The notes under the pieces are model-generated. The model did not search any database. It saw only the letters and a list, made by a program, of their open reading frames with translations, and was not told where the DNA came from. The position numbers and the translations under genes are program-made. Shown here in pieces: positions 10,001-16,956 of a stretch of 64,000 bases of DNA. Within the stretch, counting starts at the first letter, position 1; each line of letters starts with the position of its first letter. The DNA is from Verrucomicrobiia bacterium (GTDB taxonomy: Bacteria; Verrucomicrobiota; Verrucomicrobiia; Opitutales; Cerasicoccaceae), in assembly GCA_030432235.1 (NCBI GenBank), contig JAUIHT010000001.1, positions 1,550,001 to 1,614,000 on the forward strand. The letters are read 5' to 3'.

Positions 10001-10517
10001 AGCCGACCCACACTCTATGATCGTTGGGGCTCTTCAGGCGGCCATCGACGCCTCGGAAGTCAACCAAGTCTCGCCGGAAGATAGCAGCCTGAAGCGTTTT
10101 AACCAGTCCGATTCCTTCACAGGAAAGTACAACAAGCTAACAGATGACGATACGGGTTACAATATAGCCGCCTTCTATCGCTACCTCGACGTTGATGCCA
10201 GCCTGGGTGACATCGCCGCAGGCAACCCCGGCTATCTGACGCAGGCGGATTTGCTCAAGGCGATGGGGCCGTATATCTCGGTGCGCTCGGATACGTTTAC
10301 CATTTACGGCTACGGAGAGTCTGTCAGTGCGCTGACCGGCAAACCGTTGGCGACGGCTCGTTGCGCGGTGACGGTTCAGCGCGTGTCGGACTTTGTTGAT
10401 GACTCCAGCGGTGATGAACCGAGTGCGGACCTGTCCACCGTTTCGACGATAAACCAGAATCTGGGCCGCGCTTTTCGCGTGGTGGACTTCCAGTGGCTCA
10501 ACGAGGAAAACGGCTGA
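7029..10517 (+). CDS. Verru_Chthon cassette protein A homologue
   Basis: A protein of about 1160 residues from the ATG at 7029 (a TTG 48 bases upstream would add 16 residues without gaining anything). The N-terminus resembles a type IV prepilin: a short basic stretch, then a long hydrophobic helix beginning FALIVAMVLLSF and the region LSSLVNIELSSTSQQRAMLEAETNALLAVNLALGDLQ. Length and N-terminus match the Verru_Chthon cassette protein A family (TIGR02600), known from Verrucomicrobia as part of four-gene pilin/secretion-like cassettes of unknown function. The C-terminal part contains a helical SLSHFINRVV-type segment and ends FRVVDFQWLNE. Cassette proteins B, C and D are not next to it. Instead it overlaps by one base the start of a small secreted protein and then a LacI regulator. 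Probably membrane-anchored. Confidence 0.75.
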   Translation: MPRRPQQTRCGFALIVAMVLLSFVLLLMLSLSSLVNIELSSTSQQRAMLEAETNALLAVNLALGDLQKYAGPDQRVTARADVLGGTNSVYWTGVWSAEPDASGTQSAIKDRAPLKWLVSEPGASDGELPDPVGFAPEEDPITLLDTRTNTTDPVEEGDLIQLTKQPVSGGQGAVNGYYAYWVADDGVKASVALPVDETTTTTSSNLEARNPRRMALDAVSDDFAALLKNESDPQAYTDNIERLGLPVDMAGVTQVLDGNEELVREHFHDLTTIARGVQANVRDGGLKKDLTAAFSDDAEFSKLLAFHGSDQIFDHQGPTQTAKDPGGPEWAQLRSFFELRPDATGQISPRPQLDDQMGVYPVISHFSLHQHLLVYQESPGSTTYVPRLCIFPIVVLWNPYDTPIEATTYYMKLASYNWATGLKEQFEQDISPRIYLTQDDGKPETISNSGNAPYYREAPTFENTKEPYRFVINAPTIQPGEALIFSPGQIDEMPSNPAESVELSLGFNDGMYYYRESPGRFVNIDLNNNPLFEVSDFAFNLHNANYIRLTLATGSIANLDDENFLQHVSGMNYFIKGSGGGLGPTKFAATNANLIRDNDLSEVQNAITFGHPALTGVAEFPGAGIFMHLKMVENFAEVNNNDKLDSSLRKYLPYIRSLANYNPRAPRSSKSPLENAQLDSDMGFNPSYFGVEEAYKAGGPANHSYKTFNPGDTSIALGYSDNPSNFVGDGWSLFDIPQDGSYFLSVGDFSQANLSQPFNRPPTIRPFQDYLKKPAASYNIQNTWPAYAIGNSLQDPRIPAGQLVRDVWPDGNKSSEGDGYYHYDVSYLLNDVLWDQYFLSAYDSTTLDSLNRRYDLDSDFAFGFDESAGDLLVNGSFNVNSTSVEAWKAFLSSALGVEIVYEGGTFYSQTDVPLLRTGKPQNADAPNDRSNDTDEVYNGFLTLDEDDIEALAVAIVEQVKQRGPFISLSHFINRVVADPDYRSTKEGTFAGADPHSMIVGALQAAIDASEVNQVSPEDSSLKRFNQSDSFTGKYNKLTDDDTGYNIAAFYRYLDVDASLGDIAAGNPGYLTQADLLKAMGPYISVRSDTFTIYGYGESVSALTGKPLATARCAVTVQRVSDFVDDSSGDEPSADLSTVSTINQNLGRAFRVVDFQWLNEENG

Positions 10518-11239
10518 TGCGGACACGACTAGTGATTACGTGCCTGGCGATCGCCCTGCTGGGCCTGGTCCGGGTAATGGCACAGACGGAGGCCTATCCG
10601 TGCAACCTTTCGTTCAAGGTCATGTGCTTTGCCAAACGTATGCAGATGAGCCCGATGGCGGCGGAATTTGAGAACTGGGCCCCGGAGATGCCGGAGCTGT
10701 TTTACCGCAACGGCAGCCAGTATGAGCCCGTCAATTTCCAAGTAGGCAGGCTGTCTCCGTCCATTCCGTACAGCGGTGCGGAGAAACTTACTTTCTACAC
10801 CTCGCGTCTTTCACCCGAAGGCGAAACGCTTTACGAACCAGCCTTCACCGTACAGCTCAAGGCGTCCTGGAGCGAGGCGCTTGTCTTTGCGGTGCCAGAC
10901 CTCGGTGGCAGCGGGCGCTTTGCTGCGTTGGCGGCGGATGCTTCGTCGGACTCCCTACCACCGGGTACCATTGCGGTTTATAACCTTTCCCCGCTCGATA
11001 TCGTTTTCAAGGCGGAGGATAGCATCTACAATCTGGGGCCGTTGAAGTCCGTCGATCTGGATATCAGTGGCATCAAAAACAACCTGCTGCCCATCGCGTT
11101 AGCCATCAAGGACCGCGAGGAGTTCAAACTCGTTTACCGGCGGCGTTGGAGCATGCGCCCGGATGCACGCGGCATCTATTTGCTTTACCCGTCCCCCAAA
11201 CGCGAGGATCGTTGGTTTGCCGACCGTATTCCGCTATGA
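10517..11239 (+). CDS. Secreted protein of unknown function, partner of Verru_Chthon A
   Basis: A 240-residue protein from the ATG at 10517, which shares one base with the stop of the preceding gene. The N-terminus is a clear signal peptide (RTRLVITCLAIALLGLVRVMAQ, cleaved near residue 23). The mature part has no recognisable enzyme motif; it looks beta-rich (LTFYTSRL, VAVYNLSPLDIVFKAED, VDLDISG) and has two Cys near the start (PCNLSF, VMCFAK). The tight coupling to the cassette protein A gene upstream and the 4-base overlap with LacI downstream suggest a shared transcript. An assembly or minor-subunit role next to protein A is a guess from context. Confidence 0.65.
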   Translation: MRTRLVITCLAIALLGLVRVMAQTEAYPCNLSFKVMCFAKRMQMSPMAAEFENWAPEMPELFYRNGSQYEPVNFQVGRLSPSIPYSGAEKLTFYTSRLSPEGETLYEPAFTVQLKASWSEALVFAVPDLGGSGRFAALAADASSDSLPPGTIAVYNLSPLDIVFKAEDSIYNLGPLKSVDLDISGIKNNLLPIALAIKDREEFKLVYRRRWSMRPDARGIYLLYPSPKREDRWFADRIPL

Positions 11240-12339
11240 AAGGCCGTACCGACGTCGATCAGAACATTACCCTTCGGGATGTCGCCCATGCCGCCGGGGT
11301 GGGGCTGGCCACTGCGTCCCGGGCTTTGCGGGACGATCCCTCGGCGGCGGCCACAACCCGGGACAAGGTCAAGCAGGTGGCACATAAACTCGGCTATCGG
11401 CCGGACCCGGCGCTGCACAGCCTGATTGAGAGGCGTTGGCGGGGGCGACGCCGTGGTGGTGATCTCAACCTTGGGTATGTCTTCGATAGCCGTTCGATTT
11501 TCGCCGATATGGCTGACTTTCAATTCCGGCGTTTCAAAAAAATGGCTGAGGCGCGTGGCTACTGCCTGATCCGTGAAGATCTGGCCGATTTTAGAAATAC
11601 ATCGGATTTGATGCGACGGCTGCACGCCCAGGGGATTTCTGGAATTCTGGTGTCGCTGCTGACGGAGGTGAGTTATCCTCTGGATGGGTTGTTTGCCAGT
11701 TATCCGGCGGTCAGTATTAACGTTGCCAGTTATCAGCCCAACTGCCCTATCGTGATGCAGGACGAGTTCGTCAGCATCGGTGAGGTCTGGTCGCAGCTGA
11801 TCCAGTCGGGCTATCAGCGTATTGGTGTGCTGCTCAAGGCTCACCCTAATTCGATTTCTGTTCAGCAACGCAAAGGGGCCATCCTGTGCCAGCAGCTAAA
11901 CTGTCCGCAGGAGAGTGATCGCATTCCGTTTTTTTCCTTCAGCGATTTCAACGAGGAAGAGCGCCATGGCCTCAAACGCTGGCTGGAGCGCTATAGGCCT
12001 GATGTGATTCTGGGCAACGCTCACAACGAGTCATGGGTGCTCAACGAACTCGGATACCGCATACCGGAGGACATTGCCTTTGCGGCCGCCAACCTGTGGG
12101 ACATTAACAAGCTGGGTGTCATTGCAGGCTACTTCCGGGATAACGGCCTGATTTTCGAGCGGGGCCTGCATCTGTTGAAAATGATGATTGGCTCCGGCAG
12201 CGCGGGGGCCAAGCACAGCAGCCTAATGGAGCTGGTCAAAGGGGAGTGGTCGCCTGGAGACAGTTTGCCTCAACGTGTCGATAAGACCGGTCGGCTTTCT
12301 CCTCGTGAGAAAAAGCCGACCATTACGCTGGTCACCTGA
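11236..12339 (+). CDS. LacI-family transcriptional regulator
   Basis: A 367-residue regulator from the ATG at 11236, which overlaps the previous stop (ATGA). Residues about 12-60 are the LacI helix-turn-helix and hinge helix: LRDVAHAAGVGLATASRALR followed by KVKQVAHKLGYRPDPAL. The rest is the periplasmic-binding-protein-like effector domain, including GISGILVSLL and a YQRIGVLLKAH segment. The basic RRWRGRRRGG linker after the hinge is unusual. LacI regulators respond to sugars, so it probably controls nearby glycan genes. The 17-mer with central CG at 1033, 6920 and 16830 is a candidate operator. The 3' end of the gene contains a strong hairpin (12289-12321), and the stop abuts the convergent PEP-CTERM gene. 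Confidence 0.88.
   Translation: MKGRTDVDQNITLRDVAHAAGVGLATASRALRDDPSAAATTRDKVKQVAHKLGYRPDPALHSLIERRWRGRRRGGDLNLGYVFDSRSIFADMADFQFRRFKKMAEARGYCLIREDLADFRNTSDLMRRLHAQGISGILVSLLTEVSYPLDGLFASYPAVSINVASYQPNCPIVMQDEFVSIGEVWSQLIQSGYQRIGVLLKAHPNSISVQQRKGAILCQQLNCPQESDRIPFFSFSDFNEEERHGLKRWLERYRPDVILGNAHNESWVLNELGYRIPEDIAFAAANLWDINKLGVIAGYFRDNGLIFERGLHLLKMMIGSGSAGAKHSSLMELVKGEWSPGDSLPQRVDKTGRLSPREKKPTITLVT
12289..12321. terminator. Strong hairpin inside the 3' end of the LacI gene
   Basis: GGTCGGCTTT (12289-12298) pairs perfectly with AAAGCCGACC (12312-12321) around a 13-base loop that can extend the stem with CTC/GAG. It ends 16 bases before the LacI stop, which directly abuts the stop of the convergent gene, leaving no intergenic room for a terminator. 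No clear T-run follows on either strand, so the terminator role is tentative. Confidence 0.4.
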
Positions 12340-13116
12340 TCAGCGCTTGTGCCGACGATAGAACGCAACTCCAAACAGAATCAATGCGGCGAAGCACAGT
12401 GCGTACGTCGATGGTTCGGGGACGTTGGACGTGATGGAGAAATCGTCCAAAGTGATGGTGACGGGCGCGTTCCAGTCGCCGGATGTGTCACCGGATGAAG
12501 TGCGGAACACGATTTGATCGAAGAGGGTGGAAGTGGGAGTACTGTTTGCCTCTTTGCTGATATTGCCGCCGGTGATGTAGCTACCCGCTGCGCTTAGCTC
12601 CAGGCCACTGGTCGCTGGCTGCTCCGTCAAGGTGAGTGTGAAACTGAAAACGTTGGGCGAGCCTGCATTGGCGGACATCGCGTCGATGCCAAAACGTCCG
12701 CCATTGTTGGCGTTTAGGGACGTCGGGAAAATACCACCAGTTCCACCTCCAGGCGTCCGCAACGAAATAGCGGCCCAATAACCCGTATCGGAGTTCTGCA
12801 GTCGGATATCTAGGGAGGGGATTTGAGTGGCAGATTCAGGTGATAGGGCGGCATCGAGTGACAGTGCTACATCGACTGAAATCCAGTGGCCCACTTCAGT
12901 CAGATCCACGCTTGGTAAGTCCCAAGTAATATCCTGGTTTCTGTTCGATGTCAGGGTGATATACGAACTAGCACCGGAGCCGGTGACGTTTCCTGTTATG
13001 CCGCCTTCTACTTTGTTGGTCAGGTCGCTCGCGTAGATGGTCGTTTGGGCGGTGGCGATACCCGGAATGGCTACCGTCAGGATACTCAGGGCTAAAACAG
13101 AAAGTTGGAATCGCAT
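12340..13116 (-). CDS. PEP-CTERM sorting domain protein
   Basis: A 258-residue exported protein. Residues 1-23 form a signal peptide (AIPGIATAQ). The mature region is beta-rich and Thr/Ser-rich with no enzyme motif. It ends with a PEP-CTERM tail: V-P-E-P-S-T, a hydrophobic helix (LCFAALILFGVAF) and a basic YRRHKR end. In known systems such tails are processed by an exosortase, which is not in this window, and the proteins go to the cell surface or extracellular matrix. The mature domain resembles carbohydrate-binding beta-sandwich proteins only in general character. It is convergent with the LacI gene with zero bases between the stops. AT-rich upstream DNA holds TAAAATATCT at 13172, a weak relative of the TGAAATATCA motif. 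Confidence 0.85.
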   Translation of the reverse strand: MRFQLSVLALSILTVAIPGIATAQTTIYASDLTNKVEGGITGNVTGSGASSYITLTSNRNQDITWDLPSVDLTEVGHWISVDVALSLDAALSPESATQIPSLDIRLQNSDTGYWAAISLRTPGGGTGGIFPTSLNANNGGRFGIDAMSANAGSPNVFSFTLTLTEQPATSGLELSAAGSYITGGNISKEANSTPTSTLFDQIVFRTSSGDTSGDWNAPVTITLDDFSITSNVPEPSTYALCFAALILFGVAFYRRHKR

Positions 13117-13299
13117 GGGGTGTATGTCTGTTAGTGGGTTCTAGTCGGGGTAGAATTTACGATTTTAAAGATAAAATATCTGCCTGTATTTTTCAAGGCT
13201 CTAGCTGCGTTTTTAAGCAATGAATATCTGGTTGCAATTGAGTATCGATGGAACCATATCCAGCATTTTATAAGTGTTTATTGGTAAAGTTATTAAAGT

Positions 13300-14031
13300 T
13301 TAGACGTCCGGTGTCGGCAGGCTGCGATTGCCTGGGTCGTAGACGGCCCGATAGGCTTCCTCCAGTGTTATCGCTTCTACGTGGCCGTCAAAGAAGACGC
13401 CGTTGATGAAGCCATTGTGATGTCGTTGTACATCGACCATGCCTTCCTCAAGAATGCGGTTGGGATTGAGCTGCCATTCGTTGGCATCGAAAAAGAAGAG
13501 GCGGCTGGTCGGGTGCGTGATTTCCTGCATGGTCCACGGGCCGAAATTACCTTTCTTGGTTCCGTCATCATCGTAGACGATTCGATTTGTCTGCTTCTGG
13601 CGCTTGGTCGTTCTCGTACCTTCGTATCCTGGAGTGTCATTAATTGCGTAACCCCAGTCCCAGAAAGTTGTCTGCGGGTCATACCATTCCGGGCAGCTGA
13701 TTTTCTTTTTGATCTGCGTCTTTACCTCGGGGGTACCGTCATCAGGGATACCGAGGTAACCGATAAGCAAGTCCTTGTTCCACTGGAGTGCATTTGCGTC
13801 GCCACCGGGCCGAATGAGTGTGGGGGCTACCCAGCCATTGTTTTCAGCACTCCATATGAGAGCGGCGGAGCCTATCTGACGGAGGTTGGACTGGCAGTTC
13901 ATGGTTCTTCCCCGTTCCATCACGCTGCTGACCGTGGGGACAAGGATAGCCACCAGCACAGCCACGATGGTGAGGGACACCAGCAGCTCGACCAGAGAAA
14001 AGCCGGGGGCACTGTTTTTGCGGGAAATCAT
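13300..14031 (-). CDS. Type II secretion/prepilin-like protein with FFDGHVE C-terminus
   Basis: A 243-residue protein from the ATG at 14031; ATGs at 14070 and 14100 would only lengthen the leader. Residues 1-10 (MISRKNSAPG) are a short basic prepilin leader, cut before the Phe of FSLVELLVSLTIVAVLVAIL, the classic N-methylated helix with Glu at +5. The mature part follows the pattern of the abundant PVC-group pseudopilin-like proteins: NLRQIGSAALIWSAENNGW after the helix, and GVFFDGHVEAITLEE near the C-terminus (an H-x9-DG-type end). These are thought to be exported by type II/IV pilus-like machinery; their role is unknown. It stands alone between a PEP-CTERM gene and an SGNH hydrolase gene. 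A second protein of the class is at 50731. Confidence 0.87.
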   Translation of the reverse strand: MISRKNSAPGFSLVELLVSLTIVAVLVAILVPTVSSVMERGRTMNCQSNLRQIGSAALIWSAENNGWVAPTLIRPGGDANALQWNKDLLIGYLGIPDDGTPEVKTQIKKKISCPEWYDPQTTFWDWGYAINDTPGYEGTRTTKRQKQTNRIVYDDDGTKKGNFGPWTMQEITHPTSRLFFFDANEWQLNPNRILEEGMVDVQRHHNGFINGVFFDGHVEAITLEEAYRAVYDPGNRSLPTPDV

Positions 14032-14234
14032 GGGGTGGTTATAAGTTTTGGGATAATGCTTATTAGGCATAATATATCGGCTAAATTGCCCGAGAGGCAA
14101 CTACCGCGAATTGGAACCATATCCAAAGAGTGGATTATTCTCCCGTATCCAGCTGCTCAGGCCCATCCAAGCCACTGAATATGGTTTCGGTGACAGCGGT
14201 TTGAAATGCCTCTGCATTCTGCCATTTTAGATGA

Positions 14235-15770
14235 GTGATTAACCTCCCCAAAGCGTGCCACCTGGTACTTTTGCCCTTCCTTCTATGGTCCGTCCCGGTA
14301 CAGGCTTCGGTGCAAATACCACCGGGCGATCCGGGCATTGAAGTCGACGGCGCGCTGATTGTCCGTCAGGCCGATGACAGCCTGCAGTTTCAGCGCTTCA
14401 CGGATAACTTGTTGGAGCGCAAGCGGACCGACGGGAGCGTCATTTTCAAGTCCTATTACAACGAGTTCAAAGCCAAGACATCTTCTGGCATTACACTCCG
14501 ATTTACAACGGGCAGCCCCACCGTCGAGATTCACTTACGGGAAGTTCCCGAGGATAATCGTGGCCATGAGGTGGGAGTGATCCAGAACGGAACTTTAACC
14601 GACAAGGTGAATGCCGGCAAACACCCCGGCGACTACACCGTCAGCGTCGCCTCGGCGCATCCCGGGGAATCGGTGACGTACGAAGTCACGCTTCCCAGTT
14701 GGGCCAACGTGGCCTTACTGGGGTTGACGCTTGAGGACGGTTACGGCTTGGAGGCGAATCCCGTGACGGATCGTCCGATATATGCGGCCTTTGGAGATTC
14801 GATTACGCACGGCACCGGCCAGGGCAGCCGTACCTTTGACACCTATCCGTACCAACTTGCGCGCAGACAGGGCTGGGAACTGTACAATTTCGCCATCGGT
14901 GGATCCACTACCACGCCTGAACTGGCCTATGTGCTGGACGATGCACAGGTCGATACCTGGCTGAACGGAAAGCCTGATATCATTAGTGTGCTCTGGGGCT
15001 ATAATGATCGCGGTAACCAGGTGTTTACGTTGAGCGATTTTCGTGAACGCTACACGACATTTGTCGAATCTTTGGTAGAGGAGTGTCCGGATGCGGTCAT
15101 CTTCTGCATCTCGCCTTTAACGACTACCGTGGATGCTGCCAACGACGGCTCGGATAACGGCAAAAAGATAGCCGACTATCGGGTGACTGTTCAGGAAATC
15201 GTAGCCTCGATGCGCTCAGAGGGGTATGATCAGGTCTTCTTTATCAATGGGGAGCCGCTGGTGGAGGGAGGCGATTTGCTCGACGGCGTCCATCTCAAGC
15301 CCTCCGGCGCCGACAAGCTGGCCGGAGCCCTGCAGGCGGCCATGCAGCCGGTATTGACGCCGGATGACGACATGTCCGGGTTGGAACAATGGAAGAACGG
15401 TTTGGGGATGCCCGGTGCGGAGCCTGCGTCCGACGAAGATTTCGACGGCTTACCCTTGATATTCGAATATATGTTGGATGCCAATCCATGGTCCAGCGAT
15501 GCCCAGTACTGGACACGCCTGGTGGGGATGGATAACAGCTCACGGCTTTTTATTTCCCTGGCCGGCAGACATATGACGATACCGGATGACCTGAGTGTCG
15601 TGCTGGAAGGCAGCGACGATCTAGGCCTCACCGAGGCTTGGACTCCGGTCGAAACCGATCTGCTCGTGGCACAGACATTCGACGGCCGGTGGTCGCATTC
15701 GTGGGTGCAGGCCGCTCCCGTAGGCGAGGGAGGAAGGCGCTTTGTGCGTCTGTCGGTCGTGCCGCGCTAG
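14235..15770 (+). CDS. Secreted SGNH/GDSL-type esterase with C-terminal Ca-loop module
   Basis: A 511-residue protein starting at the GTG at 14235 (the ATG four bases upstream is out of frame and closes at once). Signal peptide residues 1-24 (LLPFLLWSVPVQA). Residues 40-165 are a beta-sandwich typical of N-terminal domains of two-domain carbohydrate esterases. The SGNH domain follows: block I FGDSITHG with S189, G222, block III N257 in GYND, and block V D350-x2-H353 in LDGVHLKPSG. Such enzymes remove acetyl or other acyl groups from polysaccharides. Residues about 375-511 form an extra module with DEDFDGLPLIFEYML, also found at the ends of the proteins at 53189 and 56454. It sits between a prepilin gene and a convergent LacI gene (8 bases between stops). 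Confidence 0.85.
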   Translation: MINLPKACHLVLLPFLLWSVPVQASVQIPPGDPGIEVDGALIVRQADDSLQFQRFTDNLLERKRTDGSVIFKSYYNEFKAKTSSGITLRFTTGSPTVEIHLREVPEDNRGHEVGVIQNGTLTDKVNAGKHPGDYTVSVASAHPGESVTYEVTLPSWANVALLGLTLEDGYGLEANPVTDRPIYAAFGDSITHGTGQGSRTFDTYPYQLARRQGWELYNFAIGGSTTTPELAYVLDDAQVDTWLNGKPDIISVLWGYNDRGNQVFTLSDFRERYTTFVESLVEECPDAVIFCISPLTTTVDAANDGSDNGKKIADYRVTVQEIVASMRSEGYDQVFFINGEPLVEGGDLLDGVHLKPSGADKLAGALQAAMQPVLTPDDDMSGLEQWKNGLGMPGAEPASDEDFDGLPLIFEYMLDANPWSSDAQYWTRLVGMDNSSRLFISLAGRHMTIPDDLSVVLEGSDDLGLTEAWTPVETDLLVAQTFDGRWSHSWVQAAPVGEGGRRFVRLSVVPR

Positions 15771-15778
15771 ACGTTTCG

Positions 15779-16789
15779 TTAATCGAATTGGCTGCGTGTG
15801 CTGGATTCGCGAACGACCAGCTTGGGCGTGAGCAGCGCGGACTGCGGCTCTTTACCGGCCCGTTTATCGTACAAGGCCATAACGGCGGCACGGGCGGTTT
15901 CCTCTACTTCGGAGGTCACGGAAGTCAGAGGCACCAGGCAACTGGTAGCGATGGGGGAGTTATCGACACCGGTGATGCGGGGCCAATCGCTCAATCGGCC
16001 CGTGCGTTGAAACCAGAGATTGAGCGCGCCGGCGGCTTGCCCATCGGAGTCGGTTACGATACCGTCATATTGGATGCCGCTATCCATCAGGCGCTGCATG
16101 CATTCCCGTCCGTCCTCATAATGGTACTGCTTGGCCTGTATGTAGAGGCTGGGATCAGGGGTGATGCCTAGTTCTTCGTGGGCTTGGAGAAAGCCCGCCT
16201 GTCGACCCGGCATGACGTAAAAATGGGCCAGCCGGCGGCAGCCTTGCTCCAGCAAATGTTTGGTGGCCAGGCAGGCTTGCATCGAGTGATCTACTTGGAA
16301 GTTGGGCAGGTTCGCCAAGATGTCTACATTGTGGAAGGCGCAGATGACGGGCAGCCCGCTACGGTCGTAATCTGCCAATATCGAGGCCATTTCGGGGTGG
16401 GGCACGCCACCGACAATGAGGCCGTCTACCTGGTTCTTGATGCCGGGGGAGCAGAACTTTTCAAAGTCATCCTTGTTGCGAAAGTAGCGCAGCATGAGCC
16501 GGTCCCCGTATTCATCCAGCATGTTGGAGGCGATGTTTGCGAACAGGTGGCTCATTTCACTGCCCGGAGTGCCAATGCGATGCAGGAATAGCCCGACGAC
16601 GCCTTTGCGGCCTTCCTGCAGGGCCATAGCCAGGCGGTTGGGTTGGAAATCGAGCTCTTTGGCCCGCTTTAAAATCGCTTGCCGCGTGCTTTCACTGACG
16701 CGTGTGGTGCCCATGCGACCACTGATGACACGAGAAACGAGGGTGTGTGACACCCCCAACTCCTTGGCGATACCTTTTAATGTTACCAT
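15779..16789 (-). CDS. LacI-family transcriptional regulator
   Basis: A 336-residue LacI/GalR regulator of standard length. The N-terminal helix-turn-helix is MVTLKGIAKELGVSHTLVSR with the hinge region around ARELDFQPNRLAMALQ; the effector domain contains the GVVGLFLH strand, a VDGLIVGGVPHPEMASILADY segment and YDGIVTDSDGQAAGAL. It is divergent from the sulfatase at 16957. The 167 bases between them carry the operator-like 17-mer (16830-16846), a natural position for autoregulation and control of the sulfatase. The ligand is unknown, probably a sugar from the sulfatase substrate. Confidence 0.9.
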   Translation of the reverse strand: MVTLKGIAKELGVSHTLVSRVISGRMGTTRVSESTRQAILKRAKELDFQPNRLAMALQEGRKGVVGLFLHRIGTPGSEMSHLFANIASNMLDEYGDRLMLRYFRNKDDFEKFCSPGIKNQVDGLIVGGVPHPEMASILADYDRSGLPVICAFHNVDILANLPNFQVDHSMQACLATKHLLEQGCRRLAHFYVMPGRQAGFLQAHEELGITPDPSLYIQAKQYHYEDGRECMQRLMDSGIQYDGIVTDSDGQAAGALNLWFQRTGRLSDWPRITGVDNSPIATSCLVPLTSVTSEVEETARAAVMALYDKRAGKEPQSALLTPKLVVRESSTRSQFD

Positions 16790-16829
16790 GGTTAACTAAA
16801 GCAACGAAATGGCCTTCAAGCAGGCTTGC

Positions 16830-16846
16830 TGATTAAAGGTGTGATT
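16830..16846 (-). promoter_or_regulatory. Operator-like 17-mer (inverted copy)
   Basis: On the minus strand this reads AATCACACCTTTAATCA, one mismatch from the copy at 1033-1049. It lies 41 bases before the divergent LacI start and 111 bases before the sulfatase start, so it could control both. Confidence 0.45.
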
Positions 16847-16956
16847 TCATAGTGCATCGATGTGATTATACGTCAATCCTCTTGATCCATGGAGCAGATT
16901 TGCCAAGATAGCGTTGCCCTGAAGGTCCCTTGCGGACGCATCCACTCAAGTCGCTT

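Noticed and set aside
11146-11235. N-terminal extension of the LacI regulator from 11146
   Set aside because: It lies inside the preceding gene in another frame and does not look like a protein leader; the ATGA overlap at 11236 is a normal operon junction.
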